DNA of 32,568 nucleotides from Betaproteobacteria bacterium (GCA_025358705.1 JANYII010000319.1:1-32568), one strand, 5' to 3'. Numbered from the stretch's first letter, positions 16,389 to 25,411 are shown. The notes: generated from the sequence alone by a model not told the origin. Translations and numbers: made by a program.

Positions 16389-18311
16389 ATGCGTTACCTG
16401 CGCTTCCTCGTCACTCTGCTTGTGCTTGCCATGGCCCCGGCGGGAGCGCAGGAAGCGATGCAGACCATGCTCCATCTTCTCGACTACATCGGCGCGGATT
16501 ACGCTGGCGCGGTCGAGAACGGAAAGGTGAAAAGCGCGGACGAGTACAAGGAATTGCAGGAATTCACCGCGCAGGCGGAAGTGCGGCTGAAAGCGCTGCC
16601 CGAGAATGCCGCCAAGCCGACGTTGGTCGCGGGCGGTGCGGCGCTGGCCAAGCTCGTGGCGGACAAGGCGCCGCCAGACGCCGTGGCCGAAGCCTCCGCC
16701 AGGCTGCGCGACACGCTGGCGACCGCGTACGGCGTGCCGCTCGGGCCGCGGCACGCGCCCGACCCCGCGCGCGGCAAGACGCTCTACGTCGAGCATTGCG
16801 CCGCCTGCCACGGCGCGGAAGGACGCGGCGATGGCAAGGCGGCAAAAGGGCTCTCGCCCGCGCCGGCCAACTTCCACGATGCCGGTCGCATGACGGGCCG
16901 CAGCGTCTACGGTCTCTACAACACGATCACGCTCGGCGTGTCCGGTACGTCGATGGCCGCGTTCGGCCAGCTAAGCGACGAAGACCGCTGGGCGCTCGCG
17001 TTCTTCGCGACCAGTGCCGGTGCCGATGCAACGCGACTCGCGCAGGGCGAAAAACTGTGGAGAGCCGGCAATGCGCGCGGCACGTTCACGAACCTCGCGA
17101 GCATCACTTCGCTCTCGCCAAACGAGCAGCGCAAGCGCCACGGCGAAGATGCCGCGCTGGTGCAGGCCTACCTTGCGGCGCACCCGGAAGCCTTGTCGGC
17201 CGGCAAGCCTTCGCCGATCGCCTTTGCGCGTGAATCGCTGGCAAGCGCCCTTGCGGCCTACCGCAAGGGCGAGGTCGCCGCGGCGCGCGAAGCGGCGACG
17301 GTGGCGTATCTTGAAGGCTTCGAACTGGTCGAGGCGCCGCTCGACAACATCGACAAGCCGCTGCGGCTCCAGATCGAGCGCGAGATGCTCGCGCTGCGAT
17401 CCGCGATCTCGGGCGGCGCGGCGCTCGCGACGCTCGAAGCCAGTGTCGCCACGGCGGACACGCTGCTCTCCACCGCCCAGCGCAAGCTCGATTCGGGCGA
17501 ACTCTCGCCGGGCGCCGCGTTCACGAGTTCCCTCATCATTCTCCTGCGCGAAGGGCTGGAAGCCATCCTGCTGCTTGCGGCAATCATCGCCTTCATCACC
17601 CGCACCGGACGGCGCGACGCGCTGCCCTACGTGCATGCCGGATGGATCGCCGCACTGCTGCTGGGTCTCGCCACGTGGGCCGTGGCGAACTTCCTTATCG
17701 GAATCTCGGGCGCAAACCGCGAAATGACGGAAGGCATTACCGCGCTCATAGCGTCGGCGATGCTGCTCTATGTGGGCTATTGGCTGCACGGCAGGAGCCA
17801 GGCGCAGGCATGGACGGCGTTCATTCGCGGCAGCGTCGGCCAGGCTCTCGGCAGGAAGACGCTGTGGGCGATGACGGGCGTTTCATTCATCGCCGTATAC
17901 CGCGAAGTCTTTGAAGTCGTTCTGTTCTACGAGGCGCTGTGGGTGCAGGCCGGAGACGCCGGGCATGCCGCGGTATTGGCGGGTATAGGCGTCGCCGCAC
18001 TGCTGCTCGCCGCGACCGGCTGGGGAATCTTCAAGTACAGCTTGAAACTGCCGCTGGGGCCATTCTTCTCGGCGATGTCCCTGCTGATGGCCTTGCTCGC
18101 GATCATATTCGCGGGCCAGGGCATCGCGGCGCTGCAGGAGGCCGGCGCGGTCGGCATGAGCCCGGTACCGTTCTTCACTCTGGGGATTCTCGGCATTCAT
18201 CCGACACTCGAAACGCTGGGAGCGCAGGCGCTCGTTGCCCTGCTTGTCGCGCTCGGCATGTTTGCCGCATCGCACGGGGCACCGCCTGCGCAGACGCAGA
18301 TCAAATCATGA
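16389..18311 (+). CDS. Cytochrome c / FTR1-family iron permease fusion
   Basis: Single 640-aa frame: signal peptide; cytochrome c domain with CAACH at 16797-16811 and GTSMAAF distal Met; helical linker; C-terminal FTR1 membrane domain with REGLE (17547-17561) and REVFE (17901-17915), both matching REXXE. Confidence 0.92.
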   Translation: MRYLRFLVTLLVLAMAPAGAQEAMQTMLHLLDYIGADYAGAVENGKVKSADEYKELQEFTAQAEVRLKALPENAAKPTLVAGGAALAKLVADKAPPDAVAEASARLRDTLATAYGVPLGPRHAPDPARGKTLYVEHCAACHGAEGRGDGKAAKGLSPAPANFHDAGRMTGRSVYGLYNTITLGVSGTSMAAFGQLSDEDRWALAFFATSAGADATRLAQGEKLWRAGNARGTFTNLASITSLSPNEQRKRHGEDAALVQAYLAAHPEALSAGKPSPIAFARESLASALAAYRKGEVAAAREAATVAYLEGFELVEAPLDNIDKPLRLQIEREMLALRSAISGGAALATLEASVATADTLLSTAQRKLDSGELSPGAAFTSSLIILLREGLEAILLLAAIIAFITRTGRRDALPYVHAGWIAALLLGLATWAVANFLIGISGANREMTEGITALIASAMLLYVGYWLHGRSQAQAWTAFIRGSVGQALGRKTLWAMTGVSFIAVYREVFEVVLFYEALWVQAGDAGHAAVLAGIGVAALLLAATGWGIFKYSLKLPLGPFFSAMSLLMALLAIIFAGQGIAALQEAGAVGMSPVPFFTLGILGIHPTLETLGAQALVALLVALGMFAASHGAPPAQTQIKS

Positions 18312-18348
18312 AGTTTTCTTGCCATCAACTCAACAAAGGGCTTTCAAG

Positions 18349-18648
18349 ATGAAAAACACCCTCGCTTCAATTGTGATTGCCACCGCAGGCCTGACAAGCT
18401 TTATTGCTTCCTCCGGCGCGCACGCGACCGGCCTTGCGACCTGCGATTCGGGCGCGAAAGAAACCTGGCAGCCGCAGGAGAAACTGGAAAAGATGCTTAC
18501 GGACAAGGGCTGGAAAGTGCGCCGCATAAAGATCGACGGCGGCTGCTATGAAGTCTATGCGCTCGACGAAAAGGGAGGGCGCGTCGAGGCTTACTTCCAT
18601 CCGCAAACGCTTGCCCCGGTACCGACCCAGCCACGCAAGGAAAAATGA
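18349..18648 (+). CDS. PepSY domain-containing periplasmic protein
   Basis: Signal peptide; KLEKMLTDKGWKVRRIKIDGGCYEVYALDEKGGRVEAYFHPQTLAPV. Confidence 0.85.
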   Translation: MKNTLASIVIATAGLTSFIASSGAHATGLATCDSGAKETWQPQEKLEKMLTDKGWKVRRIKIDGGCYEVYALDEKGGRVEAYFHPQTLAPVPTQPRKEK

Positions 18649-19175
18649 TTCCTTCAGCCCGGCGGGTCCCGATATGGGATCCGCTGGTGCGCATCGGGCA
18701 TTGGGCACTTGTCGCGTGTGTCGCCCTTGCGTGGATCAGTCGCACAGGCGGACACACGTGGCATGAGCGCTTCGGCTACGGAGCACTTGCTATTGTTCTG
18801 CTCCGCGTACTGTGGGGCTTTATCGGTCCTCGCAACGCGCGCTTTTCTGAATTCGTTCGTTCGCCAAAGCCCACGTTGCGGTATGCGTTGCTGGTGATCG
18901 CCGCACGCGAACCGCGTCATGTCGGCCACAACCCTCTCGGCGGCTGGATGGTCGCCGCATTGCTGATCGTCATCAGCCTGACATGTTTCAGCGGCTGGCT
19001 CTACTCCACCGACGCCTACTGGGGCGTCAAGTGGGTTGCCGACGCACATGAGATGCTGTCCGACCTACTGCTTGGACTGGTGGCCCTCCACCTTGCAGGC
19101 GTGGCGCTCGCTTCATACCGCCACCGCGAAAACCTGGTAGCGGCGATGATTCACGGCCGCAAGCGCCTGCCCTAG
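18645..19175 (+). CDS. Cytochrome b561-type (cytochrome b/b6 domain) membrane protein
   Basis: WDPLVRIGHWALVACVALAWIS...TWHERFGYGALAIVLLRVLWGFIGPRNARFSEFV...DAHEMLSDLLLGLVALHLAGV; ATGA overlap with the PepSY gene. Confidence 0.88.
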   Translation: MIPSARRVPIWDPLVRIGHWALVACVALAWISRTGGHTWHERFGYGALAIVLLRVLWGFIGPRNARFSEFVRSPKPTLRYALLVIAAREPRHVGHNPLGGWMVAALLIVISLTCFSGWLYSTDAYWGVKWVADAHEMLSDLLLGLVALHLAGVALASYRHRENLVAAMIHGRKRLP

Positions 19176-21313
19176 AACGACGTCAGTAGGGTCAGGCGCG
19201 CCGCGCGCGGCGACCCCGGGCTGATGTTGTTGTTACCGTCGACGGTCGGAAAATACTTCTTGTCGAACAGGTTCTCGACATTCAAGGCCAGCCGCGACTT
19301 GCCGTCGCGGAACGCGTAGTACACCGCACTGTCGACGCGGGTGAACGACGGCAGCGTCACCGTGTTGTCGATTGCCGCAAAGGAACTCGACTGGTAGATC
19401 AGCCCGAGGCCCGCGCTCCATCCGGCGCCAAAGCTGTATTTGTTCCAGAGTGAAAACGTGTGTTCGGGCGTAAGCGCGAGCTTGTTGCCGGCGGGGGTGA
19501 TGGTGACCACGGTCGCGGTATTGCCGAACGGTTTTTGCACGCGTGCGTCGAGATTGGTGAAGCCGCCATAAACCTGCCAGTTGCGCGTCACCTCCCCCTG
19601 CAGACCTATTTCGAAGCCTTCGCTGCGCAACTGACCGGTCTTGAGGAAAAACCCGACATTGACCGGATCCGCCACGCGCACGTTATCGCGGTCCGTGCGG
19701 AACAGCGCCGCCGTCAGCCCAAGTTTCGGCATCACATCCCAGCGCGCGCCGACCTCGTAGTTCTTCGCTTTTTCCGGCTCCAGGTTCACCGTGTTCGCGG
19801 CGAGTCCCAGCTGCTCGGCAGAGGGCAGGAACGCGTAGCTATAGCTGAGGTAGTAGGTCTGGGCCGCGGTCGGCGTCCAGATCAGGCCGGCGCGCGGGCT
19901 GAAGGCGTTGTCGGTGCGCGACGCGTCCACTGGCGGAGTAAGCGTGCGGCGATCGTCGAAATCAACCTTGAAATAGTCGAAGCGCAGGCCGAAGATCGCC
20001 TTCCATTGTTTTGAAAATGCGATCTGGTCCTGCACATAGGCTGCGGCGATGTTGGCCCTGGCATTGTTGTTGGCGTCAGTGCCGTTTGGCCTGAAGCTTG
20101 TTGCCACCGCAAACGGATTGCTGACTGACACGACGGGCGCGATGGCGGCGCCGAAGAAGCCGGTGTTTCGCAGGTTGGTGCTGTTCTGCGTGCCGAATTC
20201 GGTTCCGATCAGCACGGTGTGCTCAAGGCCACCGGCCATGAACTTCTTCGTCAGGTCGGTCTGGTTGAAGATATTGGTTCGCTGGTTGGCATTGTTGTAC
20301 GCCGCGAGCGTCAACGTGTTGGCCGCCGTTACCGCGCTGCCCGGGTAGATGTTCTGGTAGAACTTGTCGTAGTGCGTTGCGCGAAAGCTGTTCTTGAGTT
20401 GCCAGCCGTTGCCGAAGTCGTGGTCTAGCGTCGCGTACGCACCGTCGACCGTCGATTTGGCGCGGCTCTGGCTCGCGTTGCCGAAGAACGTACTCGGGTC
20501 GGCGTTGAACGGCCTTCCGTTGAACGAAGGGAATCCGCGATCTGCGGTGCGGTCATCATCCAGATGCTCGTAGCCCAGGGTAAGCGAGGTCTGCGTACCC
20601 AACACGAATGTCGCCGTGGGATTGATCGCCCAGCGCTTGAGATCCACGCCGTTGCGGAAGCTGTCCGCGTTTTCGAGCATTACATTGAAACGCCACGCCG
20701 CGGATTCGTTTATCTTCTCGCCGTAATCCAGGGTGCCGCGCAGCTGGTTCCAGCTGCCCAGGGTGACGCTCGCTTCGCCGACGTGGCCGAACACCGGACG
20801 CTTGGTGACGCGGTTGACGACGCCGCCGGCGCCGCCGCGGCCGAAAGCCATGCCGCCCGGGCCTTTGAGAACTTCGACGCGTTCCAGATTGTAGAGATCG
20901 CGGAAAACCTGCGCATCGTCGCGCACACCATCGACGTAGAAATCGGCCGTAGTGCTGGTGCCGCGCAGGATGATCTGATCCCGGTTGCCTTCGCCCTGGT
21001 GCATCAGGGTGCCGGGAACGTAGCGGAACACGTCGCCCATGCTTTGCATGGCCGAGTCCTTCATCAACTGCGCCGGCACCACGGTCACCGAGGCAGGAAC
21101 CTCTTTCAGCGGAGTGTCAGTCCTGGTGAACGTGCCTGAGCGGTTGGCGCGATAGCCGTCCACCGGACCGTCCGCGCGCTCGGCCTGATCGCGCACTTTC
21201 ACTTCCGGGAGGGTTTGGTCGGGCTGCGCCGTCTGTGCCTGCGCAAGCGCCGGGTGCGCGGAAAAGAGCATGGCAATGGCGACAGCCAGCGGCCTGAGCC
21301 TGATGTGATGCAT
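19172..21313 (-). CDS. TonB-dependent siderophore receptor
   Basis: Signal peptide, plug domain (LKEVPASVTVVPAQLMKD..., YVPGTLMHQGEGNRDQIILRGTSTTADFYVDGVRDDAQVFRDLYNLERVEVLKGPGGMAFGRGGAGGVVNRVTKRP), C-terminal Phe barrel end. Confidence 0.93.
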   Translation of the reverse strand: MHHIRLRPLAVAIAMLFSAHPALAQAQTAQPDQTLPEVKVRDQAERADGPVDGYRANRSGTFTRTDTPLKEVPASVTVVPAQLMKDSAMQSMGDVFRYVPGTLMHQGEGNRDQIILRGTSTTADFYVDGVRDDAQVFRDLYNLERVEVLKGPGGMAFGRGGAGGVVNRVTKRPVFGHVGEASVTLGSWNQLRGTLDYGEKINESAAWRFNVMLENADSFRNGVDLKRWAINPTATFVLGTQTSLTLGYEHLDDDRTADRGFPSFNGRPFNADPSTFFGNASQSRAKSTVDGAYATLDHDFGNGWQLKNSFRATHYDKFYQNIYPGSAVTAANTLTLAAYNNANQRTNIFNQTDLTKKFMAGGLEHTVLIGTEFGTQNSTNLRNTGFFGAAIAPVVSVSNPFAVATSFRPNGTDANNNARANIAAAYVQDQIAFSKQWKAIFGLRFDYFKVDFDDRRTLTPPVDASRTDNAFSPRAGLIWTPTAAQTYYLSYSYAFLPSAEQLGLAANTVNLEPEKAKNYEVGARWDVMPKLGLTAALFRTDRDNVRVADPVNVGFFLKTGQLRSEGFEIGLQGEVTRNWQVYGGFTNLDARVQKPFGNTATVVTITPAGNKLALTPEHTFSLWNKYSFGAGWSAGLGLIYQSSSFAAIDNTVTLPSFTRVDSAVYYAFRDGKSRLALNVENLFDKKYFPTVDGNNNISPGSPRAARLTLLTSF

Positions 21314-21395
21314 AGCGACTCCCCTTTTAAAAACGGATTGACTGGCAGTGCTCTTGCTGGCTGCCGGCGGGTCGCTAGCGATGAACTTACAAAGG

Positions 21396-21411
21396 AATGA
21401 TAAGCGTTCTC
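21396..21411. promoter_or_regulatory. Fur-box-like site upstream of the TonB-dependent receptor
   Basis: AATGATAAGCGTTCTC matches 13/16 positions of the AATGATAATCATTATC Fur core. Confidence 0.55.
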
Positions 21412-21493
21412 GTTTACAAATGCAACAAGATCAATCCACTATGCGTATTTGCGATCTAAATCCTGGCTTAGAATTCCCCTCGGAGGAGGGAAA

Positions 21494-22480
21494 ATGCGCG
21501 CTGACCGTACGCGCCGCCGGCTGTTGGCCGCCGCAGCGGCGTTGCTTGTCGTGCCTCACGTAGCGCCAAGCCGCGCCCAGGCCTGGCCATCGCGCCAGAT
21601 CCGCGTCGTTTGTCCATTTCCGCCGGGCGGATTGACCGACCTATACGCGCGCTCGATCGGCGATCACCTGCAGCAGAGCCTCGGCCAAACGGTCCTGATC
21701 GAGAACCGCCCCGGCGCCGGCGGCCTGATCGGGAACGAATTCGTCGCCAAGGCCGCGCCCGACGGGCACACGCTGCTTGTCACCATCCAGACGACGCTGG
21801 TCCAGGCGCAGGTGCTGTACAAGAAGCTGCCCTACAACGCGGAAAACGATTTCACGTGGATCTCGGCGCTCGGCGCCGGCCACCTGCCCTTCGCGGTGCC
21901 CGCCAGTCTGCCGGTGCGCACGTTCCGCGAATTCGTCGACTATGCGAAATCGAATCCCACCAGCTTCGGCACCTACGCCGCGGGATCGTATCCGCACATG
22001 GTCGCGGGGCAGGTGAACAAACTCCACGGCACGAAGATCGAGGCGGTGCACTACAAGGGCGAGGCGCCGATGTGGATCGACCTCGCCGGCGGCCAGATCC
22101 AGGGCGCCATCGGCAGCGTCGCGGCGCTGCTGCCGCACGTGCAGAAGGGCTCCGTGCGCGTGGTCGCCGTTCCAACGGCGGTGCGCTCGTCCAAGCTTCC
22201 CGACGTGCCGACCTTCATCGAGCAGGGCTTCACCGAGCCGGTATTCGGCCTGCGCGGCTGGATCGGCCTGCTCGGGCCCGCGAAGCTGCCGCGCGAAATC
22301 ATCGAACGGCTCTCGAAGCTGGTGATCGAGGCGGGCGAAGGCGCGCGCCTGAAGCAGGTTTACGACACGTTCGGCATCGCCGAGCGCCCCACCACGCCAG
22401 AGGAATTCCTGCGGCTCTACCGCACCGAAGGGCAGCAGTGGATCGCGATCGCGCGGGAACTCGGCATCACACTCGACTGA
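21494..22480 (+). CDS. Bug/TctC-family substrate-binding protein
   Basis: MRADRTRRRLLAAAAALL (Tat-like signal), WPSRQIRVVCPFPPGGLTDLYARSIGDHLQQSLGQTVLIENRPGAGGLIGNEFVAKAAPDGHTLL; GGAGG 5' of ATG 21494. Confidence 0.92.
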   Translation: MRADRTRRRLLAAAAALLVVPHVAPSRAQAWPSRQIRVVCPFPPGGLTDLYARSIGDHLQQSLGQTVLIENRPGAGGLIGNEFVAKAAPDGHTLLVTIQTTLVQAQVLYKKLPYNAENDFTWISALGAGHLPFAVPASLPVRTFREFVDYAKSNPTSFGTYAAGSYPHMVAGQVNKLHGTKIEAVHYKGEAPMWIDLAGGQIQGAIGSVAALLPHVQKGSVRVVAVPTAVRSSKLPDVPTFIEQGFTEPVFGLRGWIGLLGPAKLPREIIERLSKLVIEAGEGARLKQVYDTFGIAERPTTPEEFLRLYRTEGQQWIAIARELGITLD

Positions 22481-22494
22481 CAGGGAGCATCGCA

Positions 22495-23451
22495 ATGAAG
22501 CTATTGATCGCCGCATTGGCATTTTTCTTCGCCACCGCCGCCCAGGCCCAGGCCTGGCCGTCCAAGCCGATCCGCTACATCGTGATCTTTGCGCCGGGCG
22601 GCACGACCGACATCCTCGCGCGCCTGATTTCGCCCAAACTCTCCGAGGCGCTCGGCCAACCCGTCGTGGTGGAGAACCGGCCCGGCGCGGGTGGCAACAA
22701 CGGGGCCGAAATGATCGCGAAGGCGGCGCCCGACGGCTACACGATCGGCAGCGGCACCGTCAGCTCGCACGCCATCAATGCCACGCTGTATTCCAAACTG
22801 CCCTATGACCCGGACAAGGACTTCTCGCCCATCACCATGCTCGCGACGCTGCCGAACATGCTGGTGGTGCATCCCAGCCTCGGCGTCAACAACATCCCCG
22901 AACTGATCGCGCTGCTCAAGGCCAACCCGAACAAGTACAGCTTCGGCTCCGCTGGCAACGGCACATCGCAGCACATGTCGGGCGAGATGTTCAAGACTAT
23001 GACCGGCACGTCGATGCAGCACATCCCGTACAAGGGCTCGGGCCCGATGGTCGCCGACCTGCTCGCAGGCACGATATCGATGAGCTTCGAGAACATCACC
23101 ACTGCCTACCCGCCGGTGAAGCAGGGCCGGCTCAAGGCGCTCGCGGTGACGACCTCCAGGCGCTCCTTCGTCGCCCCCGACGTGCCGACCATGCAGGAGC
23201 TGGGCCTCGCCGGCTACGACATTACCTCCTGGCAGGCGCTGTTCGCGCCGGCGGGCGTGCCGAAGGAAATCATCGCGCGGCTGCACGCCGAAACCGTCAA
23301 GGCGCTCAAGGCTCCGGATGTGGCGAAGCGGCTGGAAGATCTCGGCCTGGACGCGGGCGGCATGGCGCCCGAGGAACTCGGCGCGCTCATCCGCAGCGAC
23401 ATTCCGCGACTGGGGAAAGTCGTGCGCGACTCGGGCGCGAAGATCGACTGA
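22495..23451 (+). CDS. Bug/TctC-family substrate-binding protein
   Basis: MKLLIAALAFFFATAAQAQAWPSKPIRYIVIFAPGGTTDILARLISPKLSEALGQPVVVENRPGAGGNNGAEMIAKAAPDGYTIG; ATG 22495 (track ORF starts far upstream in a spurious extension). Confidence 0.93.
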   Translation: MKLLIAALAFFFATAAQAQAWPSKPIRYIVIFAPGGTTDILARLISPKLSEALGQPVVVENRPGAGGNNGAEMIAKAAPDGYTIGSGTVSSHAINATLYSKLPYDPDKDFSPITMLATLPNMLVVHPSLGVNNIPELIALLKANPNKYSFGSAGNGTSQHMSGEMFKTMTGTSMQHIPYKGSGPMVADLLAGTISMSFENITTAYPPVKQGRLKALAVTTSRRSFVAPDVPTMQELGLAGYDITSWQALFAPAGVPKEIIARLHAETVKALKAPDVAKRLEDLGLDAGGMAPEELGALIRSDIPRLGKVVRDSGAKID

Positions 23452-23458
23452 CGAAGCG

Positions 23459-23890
23459 CTACATCTGCGCGGCGCCGGCGACGCCGGCGGGCGCGGCCGC
23501 CGGTCCCGCTTCCGACTTGTCGAAGTCGATTTCGACCCGCGCATTATTGGGGTCGAAGAAAAAAAGCTGCCAGGTGCCGTACTCCGGCAGCCTTCGCAGG
23601 TCGAACTTTACGTTGCGCGCCTTGAGCTTCGCCACCGCGCCGTTCAGCCCCTTGCCGCTGAAGGCCATGTGGTCGAGCACGCCCTTCACGAGGCGCTCTT
23701 TCGCCACTCCGGCGACGATGTGCAGGATCGGATCCTTGCCCTTGCCGCCGTCGGCATACAGCCAGGCCCCCGGAAAGGTGAACGGCGGCCGCGCGCCGGG
23801 CTTGAGGTTCAGGTGCTCCTCGTAGAACTCCAGCGTCGCCGGCAGGTTGTCGGTGAGGATGGTGAAGTGGTTGACGGCGGTTACGGTCAT
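23459..23890 (-). CDS. VOC (glyoxalase/dioxygenase superfamily) protein
   Basis: MTVTAVNHFTILTDNLPATLEFYEEHLNLKPG... LDHMAFSGKGL...LFFFDPNNARVEIDF. Confidence 0.9.
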   Translation of the reverse strand: MTVTAVNHFTILTDNLPATLEFYEEHLNLKPGARPPFTFPGAWLYADGGKGKDPILHIVAGVAKERLVKGVLDHMAFSGKGLNGAVAKLKARNVKFDLRRLPEYGTWQLFFFDPNNARVEIDFDKSEAGPAAAPAGVAGAAQM

Positions 23891-23891
23891 G

Positions 23892-24899
23892 TCAGGCCCC
23901 TTTGGCGGCGGCTTGCGCCTGCTTGGTCTTGTCGAGCACCGTCATCGCGGTGGTCACGAACGAGGCGATATCGGCGGCGTTCGCCGGAATGATCAGGGTG
24001 TTCGACTTGGTCGCGAGCAGGCCGAAGGCTTCGATGTACTGCTGCGCGACTTTCAGGTTGGCCGCCTCCATGCCGCCCTTGCCGGTGATCGCCTCGGCCA
24101 CCGCATGCACGCCCGCCGCGTTCGCTTCAGCGATGACGCGGATCGCCGTGCCCTCGCCCTGCGCGCGGTTGATGGCGCCCTGCTTCTCGCCTTCGGATTC
24201 CAGGATCGCCGCCTGGCGCTTGCCATCGGCGATGTTGATCTGCTGCTGGCGCTCGCCCTCGGACTTGGCGATCAAGGCGCGCTTCTCGCGTTCGGCGGTG
24301 ATCTGCGCCTGCATCGCGCGCAGGATGGATTCGGGTGGCGTGATGCTCTTGATCTCGTAGCGCAGCACCTTGATGCCCCAGTTGCGCCCCGCTTCGTCGA
24401 GTTCGGTCACGATGTGGCGGTTGATGTCTTCGCGCGACTCGAAGCTCTTGTCGAGCTCCATCTTGCCGATCACGCTGCGCAGCGTCGTTTGCGCGAGCTG
24501 GCTGATCGCGGCGACGTAGTTTGCCGAGCCGTAGGAAGCAAGGCGCGGGTCGGTCACCTGGTAGTAGAGGATCCCGTCCACCGCGAGCTGGGTATTGTCC
24601 TTGGTGATGCAGACCTGCTCGGGCACGTCGAGCGGCACTTCCTTCAGCGAATGCGTGTAGGCGACGCGATCGAGGAACGGAATGATCAGGTTCAGGCCCG
24701 GTTCGAGGATCGAGTGGAAGCGCCCCAGCCGCTCGACCACGAAAGCCGACTGCTGCGGCACGATGCGCACGCCCTCGACCACGAATGCCGCGACCACCGC
24801 GATGAAGAACACCCAGACGGCGTAACTCCGCGTCTCGGGAATCGATCCGGCAATGACGGTCAGGACGATGGCGATTATCAGCTTGGAAAGCATGGGCAT
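23892..24899 (-). CDS. SPFH/Band 7 (stomatin/QmcA-like) membrane protein
   Basis: VEGVRIVPQQSAFVVERLGRFHSILEPGLNLIIPFLDRVAYTHSLKEVPLDVPEQVCITKDNTQLAVDGILYYQVTD; start 24899 or 24893 with AGGAGG. Confidence 0.92.
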   Translation of the reverse strand: MPMLSKLIIAIVLTVIAGSIPETRSYAVWVFFIAVVAAFVVEGVRIVPQQSAFVVERLGRFHSILEPGLNLIIPFLDRVAYTHSLKEVPLDVPEQVCITKDNTQLAVDGILYYQVTDPRLASYGSANYVAAISQLAQTTLRSVIGKMELDKSFESREDINRHIVTELDEAGRNWGIKVLRYEIKSITPPESILRAMQAQITAEREKRALIAKSEGERQQQINIADGKRQAAILESEGEKQGAINRAQGEGTAIRVIAEANAAGVHAVAEAITGKGGMEAANLKVAQQYIEAFGLLATKSNTLIIPANAADIASFVTTAMTVLDKTKQAQAAAKGA

Positions 24900-24916
24900 T
24901 CCCCTCCTTTGTTGAC

Positions 24917-24954
24917 TGGCCACCGGCGTCGGCACATGCGCCGATGCCAGGCCA
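24917..24954 (-). other. Intercistronic hairpin between nfeD-like and SPFH genes
   Basis: TGGCC...GGCCA outer arms (24917-24921 / 24950-24954) around GGCGTCGGC/GCCGATGCC (24925-24933 / 24940-24948, 8 of 9 pairs). Confidence 0.55.
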
Positions 24955-24960
24955 ACCGGG

Positions 24961-25386
24961 CTATGTGGGACGACGGGTGGTGACTTTGAGCGTATTGCCA
25001 TTTGCCGTGACCACGTACAGCATCGCCCCGGTGTCGACGGCCGCATCGCCGTCCACCAGCGCGTCCCACAAGGCACCACGGTAGCGCACGCGCGCAAGAC
25101 GCGCGCCCTGATCCACCCAGTTTTCGAAACTCGCCGGCTGGCCGGCATCTACCGGCGCCATCGGCCGCGTCGTGTTCTTCGTGCGGTATACGTGGACGCC
25201 ATAGCAGCCGAGCGCCGCGATCACCGCGGCGACGACGGCCTGCACCGGGAATCCCTGCCCAAACCATGCCGTGAGCGCCGCGCCGAAAGCCGCGATGCCG
25301 AGCACCAGCAGGTAAAAGGTACCCGACATCAGCTCGACGATAACCAGCGTCAGGCCCAGGATCGCCCAGAGAAAGTCTTCCTCCAT
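24961..25386 (-). CDS. NfeD family protein
   Basis: Short TM-rich N-terminus plus OB-like C-terminal domain (GQPASFENWVDQGARLARVRYRGALWDALVDGDAAVDTGAMLYVVTANGNTLKV); paired with SPFH gene as usual. Confidence 0.85.
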   Translation of the reverse strand: MEEDFLWAILGLTLVIVELMSGTFYLLVLGIAAFGAALTAWFGQGFPVQAVVAAVIAALGCYGVHVYRTKNTTRPMAPVDAGQPASFENWVDQGARLARVRYRGALWDALVDGDAAVDTGAMLYVVTANGNTLKVTTRRPT

Positions 25387-25411
25387 GGTCCTAATTTAGA
25401 ATCACTTGACC

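Noticed and set aside
21610-23451. 613-aa plus-strand ORF as a single long protein
   Set aside because: Its first 295 codons are an out-of-frame reading of the upstream Bug gene; the real gene starts at ATG 22495.
23847-24983. 378-aa plus-strand ORF opposite the SPFH gene
   Set aside because: Shadow ORF; SPFH family match on the minus strand is unambiguous.
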